Positions 7,677 to 13,109 of a stretch of DNA of 14,799 nt are shown here, in pieces (within the stretch, counting starts at the first letter, position 1; the number at the start of each line of letters is the position of its first letter). Under the pieces are notes generated by a model, which saw nothing but the letters and a program-made list of their open reading frames with translations, was not told the origin of the DNA and ran no database searches. Origin of the DNA: Pseudomonadota bacterium (GTDB taxonomy: Bacteria; Desulfobacterota; GWC2-55-46; JADFVP01); the NCBI GenBank assembly GCA_015222595.1, contig JADFVP010000240.1:1-14799 (forward strand), written 5' to 3'. The position numbers and the translations under genes were made by a program.

Positions 7677-7809
7677 TCTCTTCTCTCTCCTGCTCCCTCT
7701 GAAAAGTCCGGGGGCTTTAGTGGCTGACAGTACTCTGTCGGTTCGGCAGGTTTTCTTCTCTATGCAGTGAACCTGCTCTATTCTCTAGGGCCCTTTTGGC
7801 CCGGTTATG

Positions 7810-8886
7810 TCAGTCGTCGAGCGTTACTATTACGGGCTCTCCGGCGCGCGGCGCCCAGACAGTGTCGGGCTCAGGGCAGATTTCCCTGATTGCGCTCTCT
7901 TCGCTAGCCATGTAGACCATGTCGTTGTGCGTTGCAGCAACGAGCGGACGGAGTTTGATTCTGTCGTTTATTCCGACCAGGCCGTTCTTGTGGCCGAAGA
8001 GAAGCGAGAACGGGCCGTTAAGGAGTGCGCTGGAGTACGTCTGCCTTAGCGCTGTTACGGCCTCTTTCTCATCCGGGTCCATGTCGTCTATATCTTTCCA
8101 GAAGGGTGCAGCAAGAATCGTGCAGGCCGTTTCGACGTCGAGTCCGTGGCGGCGAATGAGCAGGTCGAAGAGGTATGCAACAACCTCGGTGTCGGTCAGT
8201 AGCGAGAGCTTGTAGCCGAACATCTCAAGGTATCTTTTGTTGATTCCATAGGATGATATCTCGCCGTTATGGACTATCGACCAGTCGAGGAGCGTAAAGG
8301 GGTGCGCTCCGCCCCACCAGCCCGGCGTGTTGGTCGGGAAACGGGTGTGCGCCGTCCAGATGTGGCCCTCGTACTCTTCGAGCCTGAAGAACTCCGCGAT
8401 TACCGACGGGTTTCCAACGCCCTTGAAGGCTCCCATGTTCTTGCCTGAGCTGAAGACGTAGGCCGCGTCGATCTCCGAGTTGATCTTCATTATGGCGTTT
8501 ACCACAAAGTCCTCTTCGCCTTCGGGGCCGGTAATCTTCTCTTTTAGCGGCGAGATGAAGTAGCGTACCAGAAGCGGGTTTATTGCGATTTCCGGAACAG
8601 GCGAGGTCGGTATCTCCTCAATCTTCTCTACGTGGAAGTTCTCTTTGATGTACTCTTCGACTGAGAAGCGCGCGCTCTGTGCGTCGTACATGATGTGGAA
8701 GGCGTAGAAGTCGGCGAAGTCGGGGTAGATGCCGTAGGCCGCGTACCCGGCGCCGAGGCCGTTGCCCCTGTCGTTCATTAGGGTAAGAGACTTGGCTATG
8801 ATGCCGCCGCTGACCCTGTTACGCTTTTTGCTGATAAGGCCCGTCAGGCCGCATCCGGCTATGTCTTTTTGAAAATCGTGATTCAC
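7810..8886 (-). CDS. Class II (Ntn) glutamine amidotransferase subunit of the split glutamate synthase
   Basis: Releases ammonia from glutamine for the FMN subunit. The protein has 358 residues. The Ntn nucleophile is expected to be Cys12 in AGCGLTG, exposed by removal of an 11-residue propeptide. Supporting residues of the family are present: R182 in HTRFPTN, HNGE at 206-209, and D232 in TDTE. An insertion of about 110 residues (60-170) separates the nucleophile from the HTR motif, longer than in purF-type enzymes but as in other stand-alone glutamate synthase amidotransferases. The start is GTG 8884-8886, with AGAGGA nine bases upstream. It is followed by the FMN subunit after 133 bases. 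Other Ntn amidotransferases (glucosamine or asparagine synthases) are excluded by the lack of partner domains and by context. Confidence 0.9.
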   Translation of the reverse strand: MNHDFQKDIAGCGLTGLISKKRNRVSGGIIAKSLTLMNDRGNGLGAGYAAYGIYPDFADFYAFHIMYDAQSARFSVEEYIKENFHVEKIEEIPTSPVPEIAINPLLVRYFISPLKEKITGPEGEEDFVVNAIMKINSEIDAAYVFSSGKNMGAFKGVGNPSVIAEFFRLEEYEGHIWTAHTRFPTNTPGWWGGAHPFTLLDWSIVHNGEISSYGINKRYLEMFGYKLSLLTDTEVVAYLFDLLIRRHGLDVETACTILAAPFWKDIDDMDPDEKEAVTALRQTYSSALLNGPFSLLFGHKNGLVGINDRIKLRPLVAATHNDMVYMASEESAIREICPEPDTVWAPRAGEPVIVTLDD

Positions 8887-9085
8887 TCTTCTGTGTCCTC
8901 TCAGGTATTCGGGAGTAAAAGTTACAATAATTTATTCTGCGCCCCAGCGGCTGCGCACTTATAAAAGTAGTCTGTAAAGTAGTCGGTGTAACGAATATTC
9001 GTAAAGATGGCTCTGGTGTGAAATCCGGCCTAAAAACTCAGCTCAGGAAATTCGGCCCGGTCTGCTGCGAAACCCGGCCCTAAAT
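8887..9085. repeat. Intergenic gap with an imperfect tandem duplication
   Basis: Between the amidotransferase and HdrC-like genes. Two diverged copies of a unit with GAAAYCCGGCCYTAAA and ending in CCCGGTCTG are visible (about 9020-9064 and 9069-9099). The second copy reaches into the last codons of the HdrC-like gene, whose stop is at 9086-9088. A shorter repeat AGTAGTC occurs near 8966-8985. No promoter stands out on the minus strand. Confidence 0.4.
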
Positions 9086-9556
9086 TTAGCCCCGGTCTGT
9101 GCCGGTCTTTTTCGCTTCTGCCTCGCGGGCCTTTAAGACCAGCTCGTGGAGCTTTAGAAATTCATCTTTACCCGATGCCTTCGGTTCGGGCAGCCCGAAC
9201 TTCTTTCTTGCCGGCATTGCGGGCTCTCCGAGACGCGAGCTTTTGGCGAACATGTCCCAGCCGCGCTTTACCTGCGGCGGGTACTTGCCGCGTTTTGTCG
9301 CTATGGTTCTAAGCGCGGTCATGGCATTTTCGAAGCCGTAGTGCTGGTAGCACATCTCAAGGCAGTAGTGGCACTCGAGGCACTGCCAGATATGCTTTGA
9401 GTCGAGCCACTTGTCGAACTCTCCGGCGAGTATGTCTTTGATTACCTCGCGCGGGTCGTAGCCCGGTATGATTACGCACGACGGGCAGATGGAGTAGCAG
9501 GCTCCGCAGCCGGCGCATTTTTCGAGTAGTTTAAGGTCGAGATTAGATTTTATCAT
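9086..9556 (-). CDS. HdrC-like di-cluster [4Fe-4S] protein
   Basis: A 156-residue soluble iron-sulfur protein resembling subunit C of heterodisulfide reductase, which passes electrons to or from HdrB. The first cluster set is canonical (C14, C17, C20, C24, followed by Pro); the second is C59, C62, C65, C69 but lacks the usual Pro. The C-terminal 70 residues are helical and rich in Lys/Ala, without recognisable motifs. Start ATG 9554-9556 has AGGA seven bases upstream. Only eight bases separate it from the HdrB-like gene, so the two are translated from one message. No HdrA flavoprotein or membrane cytochrome is next to them. Homologous pairs also occur in lactate- and glycerol-oxidising systems, but the neighbours here tie it to glutamate synthase. 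Confidence 0.85.
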   Translation of the reverse strand: MIKSNLDLKLLEKCAGCGACYSICPSCVIIPGYDPREVIKDILAGEFDKWLDSKHIWQCLECHYCLEMCYQHYGFENAMTALRTIATKRGKYPPQVKRGWDMFAKSSRLGEPAMPARKKFGLPEPKASGKDEFLKLHELVLKAREAEAKKTGTDRG

Positions 9557-9564
9557 CTTATTTC

Positions 9565-10503
9565 CTACAGTTCACCTACGGCATTGAGGCCGTCGTTTAT
9601 TTCAGTTTGGTTGTCACCCGTCAGCGCGGCCCATTTCTTCAGGAACGGCTCCGCCGAGACGCGGTGCGCGGTGAGCCCAAGTTCTTCTGCGGTGTGGCCG
9701 AGCGCAAGCCCCAAGAGTTCCGTGAAGTAGATAACCGGAAGGCCGAGCTTCTCGCCCTCTCTCATCATAAGGAACTGGTTGTTGTCGAACTGCAAGAAGC
9801 ACGACGGGCAGCAGACGGTAAGCGCGTCGGCTCCGGCTGCGATTAACTCTTTTAGTTTCATGCGCGCCATGTGGAGCGCGTTGTCGTGCTGGTCTACCCT
9901 GTCGAGTCCCTGTCCGCAGCACATCAGCTTGGTGTCGGTCTCTACGGCTTCTGCTCCGAGCGCACGAATAAGGTTGTCGTACTTTACCGGGTCAATCGGG
10001 TCGTCGTTTCTGAGGGCATGGGACGGGCGTATCATGTGGCAGCCGTAGTGGGCCGAGATCTTCATGCCTTCGAAGTTCTTCTTTATGGTCTGCTTTATCT
10101 TGTGCACGCCGACGGAGTCGTGAAAGAAGGGCACAAGATGGCTGAGCTTTGCCGAGCCGTCGAACTCGCGGCCGATCTCTTTTAAGAGGTTGTTGACGGT
10201 CTCTTTCTCTTTCGGGTTGGACTCAAGCTCGCCCTTAACGGTTGCGAGGTTAGAGACGCACCCTGTGCACGGGCTTACTATATCGATACCCTTTTCGTCG
10301 GCGAGCGCAACGTTGCGCGCTGCTGTTACGACGAACATTTCGTGGTCTACGTTATCTATAAGGGACTTTTCCGGACAGCAGGTAAAGCCGTCGATCTCTT
10401 TATAAGGAAGCTCGAAGTCTTCGAAGACTATGCGGCTCGACTTTTCGAGAAACGGAAAACGGGCCTGAATGGTGCAGCCCCAGAATACGGCAAAATCTTT
10501 CAT
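9565..10503 (-). CDS. HdrB-like protein with two complete CCG domains
   Basis: A 312-residue protein of the CoB-CoM heterodisulfide reductase subunit B family (CCG domain, also found in SdhE, GlpC, LutA, DsrK). Both cysteine motifs are complete: C10-x31-C42C43-x35-C79xxC82, and C155-x39-C195C196-x35-C232xxC235. In methanogen HdrB these bind two non-cubane [4Fe-4S] clusters that carry out disulfide chemistry. Because both are intact here, a catalytic or electron-entry role is plausible; the natural substrate is unknown, and CoM/CoB are not expected in such a bacterium. The ATG at 10501-10503 has only a weak purine-rich upstream site. It overlaps nothing, and lies 191 bases after the ferredoxin gene with a GC-rich hairpin between. 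Confidence 0.9.
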   Translation of the reverse strand: MKDFAVFWGCTIQARFPFLEKSSRIVFEDFELPYKEIDGFTCCPEKSLIDNVDHEMFVVTAARNVALADEKGIDIVSPCTGCVSNLATVKGELESNPKEKETVNNLLKEIGREFDGSAKLSHLVPFFHDSVGVHKIKQTIKKNFEGMKISAHYGCHMIRPSHALRNDDPIDPVKYDNLIRALGAEAVETDTKLMCCGQGLDRVDQHDNALHMARMKLKELIAAGADALTVCCPSCFLQFDNNQFLMMREGEKLGLPVIYFTELLGLALGHTAEELGLTAHRVSAEPFLKKWAALTGDNQTEINDGLNAVGEL

Positions 10504-10627
10504 AGTACTGACTTTCTTTCAGTTGTTGTGCGGTAAAGAAGGCTCTTGGCAAGAGCTTTACGGACTCTCTTTGCCGTACAGTAATGCATGAGCCTGTCGG
10601 GTTCTGGCGTGGTGGCGGTTTTAAGTT

Positions 10628-10656
10628 CGCGCCCCGCCTGTGTCAGGCGGGGCGCG
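10628..10656. repeat. Perfect GC-rich 13-bp hairpin between ferredoxin and hdrB-like genes
   Basis: CGCGCCCCGCCTG (10628-10640) and its exact complement (10644-10656) enclose the three-base loop TGT. Neither side has a U-tract, so it is unlikely to be an intrinsic terminator. It could be a processing or stability element between two cistrons, or a dispersed palindromic repeat. Confidence 0.7.
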
Positions 10657-10694
10657 GCCCTAAAGAACTTTTGACTAAGGTAGAAGAGAGCTGC

Positions 10695-10880
10695 TTAGGC
10701 AGGTACGCAAGCGTCTGTCGGGCAGACTTCTGCACACTTCGGCTCATCAAAGAAGCTTTTGCACTCTACGCATACTGCCGGGTCTATTACGTAGATATCA
10801 CCTTCGGAAATTGCCTCTACCGGGCACTCCGGCTCACATACGCCACATGCTACACAGTCTTCGGTAATTGTTAATGCCAA
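10695..10880 (-). CDS. Alvin-type 2[4Fe-4S] ferredoxin
   Basis: A 61-residue low-potential electron carrier. The first cluster set is C9, C12, C15, C19 followed by Pro. The second is C37xxC40-x8-C49xxxC53 followed by Pro; the eight-residue spacing is the mark of the Allochromatium (Alvin) subgroup rather than the clostridial form. An additional Cys58 is present near the end. The start is TTG at 10878-10880, giving MALTITEDC, with AAGGTGG six bases upstream; no in-frame ATG would give a sensible N-terminus. It is the first gene of the block leading to HdrB/C and glutamate synthase, so it may be their electron donor; this is inference. A promoter and operator-like sites lie about 90-130 bases upstream. 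Confidence 0.92.
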   Translation of the reverse strand: MALTITEDCVACGVCEPECPVEAISEGDIYVIDPAVCVECKSFFDEPKCAEVCPTDACVPA

Positions 10881-10946
10881 GACGTACCACCTTCCATTGT
10901 TAGGTTAATCTGTTTCAGTACTGGGCCTGCGGTTCGGTAAAACTGG

Positions 10947-11007
10947 GTCTGAAAAAGAGCAGTCCTTTTGTATACAGTATACTATACTACTAGTCTGAAA
11001 AAGACAA
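10947..11007 (-). promoter_or_regulatory. Putative promoter and symmetric operator array for the ferredoxin-Hdr-glutamate synthase block
   Basis: On the minus strand TTGTCT (11002-11007) and TAGTAT (10979-10984) are 17 bases apart, predicting a start near 10972. Three sites are evenly placed on the plus strand: GTCTGAAAAAGAG (10947-10959), the palindrome GTATACAGTATAC (10970-10982) and GTCTGAAAAAGAC (10993-11005), with exactly 10 bases in each gap. The palindrome covers the -10 and start region. A wider inverted repeat CGGTTCGG/CCGAACCG (10930-10937, 11027-11034) encloses them. This looks like an operator, but no regulator is known. The remainder of 10881-11178 holds only a 7-bp inverted repeat (11040-11046/11071-11077). 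Confidence 0.55.
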
Positions 11008-11178
11008 GATTTTTTTATACACCCTGCCGAACCGTCGCTTGTGCCGTCTCTTATAACCCCTCTGCACTTACGGCACACAGTGCGGAGGTCTCTGTTCAGG
11101 CAGTGGAACAGAACGTCAATGTCAGACATTTCTTTTTGAAATTAAGCTCTTACATCTGTTATAGCCACCTGCGCCCCT

Positions 11179-12630
11179 CTACGGCTTTTGCAGCACCAGG
11201 AGGCGCGTTTCGCACATCTCCTCCATTGCGTACTTAACGCCTTCTCTGCCGTAACCGCTCGACTTTACCCCTCCGTAGGGCATGTTGTCGGTTCTAAAGG
11301 TCGGTATGTCGCCCGCTATCACGCCGCCGACCTCAAGGGTCTCGTACGCCTTCAGTATCGAGTTCATATTGGTTGTGAAGAGCCCGGCCTGCAGGCCGAA
11401 GGGCCCGGAGTTAACGGCTTCGAGCACAGCGTCAAAGTCGTCGAACGGTTCTAGAACGACAACCGGGGCGAAGAGTTCGTCGGAGCAGACGCTCATGTCG
11501 GGTGTGGTTCGAGTTAGCACGGTAGGGGCTAAGATGTTGCCCTCGCGCGTGCCTCCTGTCAGGAGCGTTGCGCCGTCTTTTACAGCTGTGTCTATCCACC
11601 CGATAGTCTTCTCTATTGCGCCGGGGTCTATCATCGGGCCGAGTTCGGTTGTCACCTCTCTCGGATCGCCTTTAACGAGGCTCTGGGCTTTAGCGATAAA
11701 AGAGTCTTTGAATTTATCGAAGACAGATGAGTGGACGTAGATTCTCTGGACCGAGATGCAGACCTGGCCCGCGTTGGCAAAGGCCCCTGTAATGCACCTT
11801 TGGGCGGCGTGTTCTACGTTAGCGTCGTCCATTACTATTACGCCTGCGTTGCCTCCGAGTTCCAGCGTTACTTTTCTGGTTCCGGCCCTGGCCTTAAGCA
11901 TCCAGCCAATTTCAGGGCTTCCGGTGAAGGTCAGCTTCTTTATGGCCGGGTTATCTAGCAGAGTGCCAGCAACAGGGCCGTCGGCCGGAATAACGCTCAA
12001 AGTACCGACGGGCAGGCCTGCGGCTTGTCCTACTTCAACGACTATCTCGCCCAAGAGCAGGGCCGAGAGCGGCGTGGCGGAGGCCGGTTTCAAGAGTATC
12101 GGACAGCCGACGGCGAGCGCCGGGGCTATTTTGTGGGCCACGAGGTTGAGCGGAAAGTTGAAGGGCGAGATGCCGAGCACAGGGCCGACCGGAAAGCGGC
12201 GCAAAAGACCGAAGCGTCCGTCGGCGCCGGGGGCGACGTCTAGGGGCAGAACCTCACCGCCCATCCGTTTGGCCTCTTCTGCGGCTATACGGAAGGTGTT
12301 CTCTGCGCGCGTCACTTCGCCGCGCGCCTCTTTTATAGGCTTTCCGGCTTCGCCTGAAATGGTTGCCGCGAGCTCCTCGGAGCGTCCGTTTATACCGTCG
12401 GCAATAGAGGTAAGCAGGGCGGCTCTTTTATGCGCGGGCCAGGCCTTTAGTTCGCCGAAGGCGACTTCAGCCGCATTGGCAGCGCGAGCGAGATCGGCCT
12501 CGCTCCCTAAGCAGGTAACCCCGACCACTCTTGAGTCGTACGGGGAGCTGACCTCTAGCGTGGTCTCGGTCTCTATCCACTCTCCTGCGACCAGTATCTT
12601 TGTTATGTCGATTGAACTCTCTGTAGTCAT
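11179..12630 (-). CDS. NAD(P)-dependent aldehyde dehydrogenase
   Basis: Complete 483-residue member of the aldehyde dehydrogenase superfamily, oxidising an aldehyde to the acid with NAD(P). The catalytic set is present: N158 in SPFNFP, K181 in LLKPAS, the TFTGSPEIG cofactor loop (234-242), E257 in LELGGN, and the nucleophile C291 in FANAGQVC. The C-terminal stretch IPTFRTDNMPYGGVKSSG resembles the lactaldehyde/GapN-like branch as I remember it, but the substrate cannot be fixed from sequence alone. The start ATG at 12628-12630 has GAGAG upstream. It is a single-gene unit with its own promoter at 12686-12715, divergent from hflX. No terminator was seen after its stop before the ferredoxin control region. 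Confidence 0.92.
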   Translation of the reverse strand: MTTESSIDITKILVAGEWIETETTLEVSSPYDSRVVGVTCLGSEADLARAANAAEVAFGELKAWPAHKRAALLTSIADGINGRSEELAATISGEAGKPIKEARGEVTRAENTFRIAAEEAKRMGGEVLPLDVAPGADGRFGLLRRFPVGPVLGISPFNFPLNLVAHKIAPALAVGCPILLKPASATPLSALLLGEIVVEVGQAAGLPVGTLSVIPADGPVAGTLLDNPAIKKLTFTGSPEIGWMLKARAGTRKVTLELGGNAGVIVMDDANVEHAAQRCITGAFANAGQVCISVQRIYVHSSVFDKFKDSFIAKAQSLVKGDPREVTTELGPMIDPGAIEKTIGWIDTAVKDGATLLTGGTREGNILAPTVLTRTTPDMSVCSDELFAPVVVLEPFDDFDAVLEAVNSGPFGLQAGLFTTNMNSILKAYETLEVGGVIAGDIPTFRTDNMPYGGVKSSGYGREGVKYAMEEMCETRLLVLQKP

Positions 12631-12685
12631 CTGCTCTCAAAGCCTCTTTGCGTTCATCCAGCTGAGTTTCTACATCTGAGCCGAT

Positions 12686-12715
12686 ATTTTAACCGAAAAC
12701 CGGGCGGTGTGTCAA
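12686..12715 (-). promoter_or_regulatory. Sigma70-type promoter of the aldehyde dehydrogenase gene
   Basis: Minus-strand TTGACA (12710-12715) and TAAAAT (12686-12691) are 18 bases apart. Predicted start is near 12679, giving a leader of about 49 bases. The flanking 12716-12811 shows no clear plus-strand promoter for hflX. Confidence 0.75.
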
Positions 12716-12811
12716 TATCGGGCCTCTTCTGTTGATATGTGTTACCTTAATGGTTAGTCGGCCCGGCACTGGACGGGGTGTTCATTGTCTAAAGAGATAG
12801 TATTGGATGCC

Positions 12812-12946
12812 TCTAAAAATTAGAACTTTTTCCCAAGGTCGAGGCGGGGTGAAGTTAAGAAGCGGAGTATATGGAAAATATGAGAGCATTCTTATAGCTT
12901 GGGATAAACAGTATAGGTTGGGAAAAGAGCAATTTTTCTTGTAAGG
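12812..12946 (+). repeat. Copy 1 of a 135-nt duplicated, potentially structured element
   Basis: Begins with the small palindrome TCTAAAAATTAGA and ends with GTAAGG. On the plus strand TTTTTCCCAA (12827-12836) can pair with TTGGGAAAAG (12918-12927). Inside, AAGAAGC (12857-12863) can pair with GCATTCTT (12886-12893, one bulged A) and TATAT/ATATG closes a GGAAA loop (12868-12882). The right arm could instead pair with the downstream AATTTTTC, so two exclusive folds are possible. A 45-codon ORF (12807-12944) runs through this copy, but copy 2 does not keep it open. Confidence 0.8.
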
Positions 12947-12964
12947 TGCATCGCTGTTCATGTT

Positions 12965-13099
12965 TCTAAAAAATTAGATATTTTTTCCAAGGTAGAGGCT
13001 GTGCGAAGGCAAGAAGCGGAGCATATGGAAAATATGTGAGCATTCTTTAACTGAGTACAAACAAATACATTGGGAAAAAGAGCAATTTTTACTGTAAGG
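12965..13099 (+). repeat. Copy 2 of the 135-nt element, abutting hflX
   Basis: Same length as copy 1, 18 bases after it (period 153). The outer arms TTTTTTCCAA (12981-12990) and TTGGGAAAAA (13070-13079) still pair, with one C-to-T change giving a G.U pair. CATAT/ATATG closes the same GGAAA loop (13022-13036), where copy 1 has T in place of C, again keeping the pair. AAGAA/TTCTT (13011-13015/13043-13047) is kept. The final GTAAGG runs into the Shine-Dalgarno sequence of hflX. Confidence 0.8.
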
Positions 13100-13103
13100 G
13101 GGT
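13096..13103 (+). promoter_or_regulatory. Shine-Dalgarno sequence that fixes the ATT start of hflX
   Basis: AAGGGGGT overlaps the end of repeat copy 2 and lies six bases before the ATT at 13110-13112. An in-frame TAA at 13095-13097 rules out any start farther upstream. Confidence 0.7.
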
Positions 13104-13109
13104 AGCAAG

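Noticed and set aside
10905..11129. 74-codon minus-strand frame with a CRKC motif
   Set aside because: It runs through the putative promoter and operator array of the ferredoxin gene, has no good ribosome site, and its single Cys pair is not enough for a metal-site call.
12807..12944. 45-codon plus-strand ORF through repeat copy 1 (starts MPLKIRTFSQGRG)
   Set aside because: In copy 2 the matching frame shifts and stops, and most differences between the copies fall at first and second codon positions, so this frame is not under visible coding selection.
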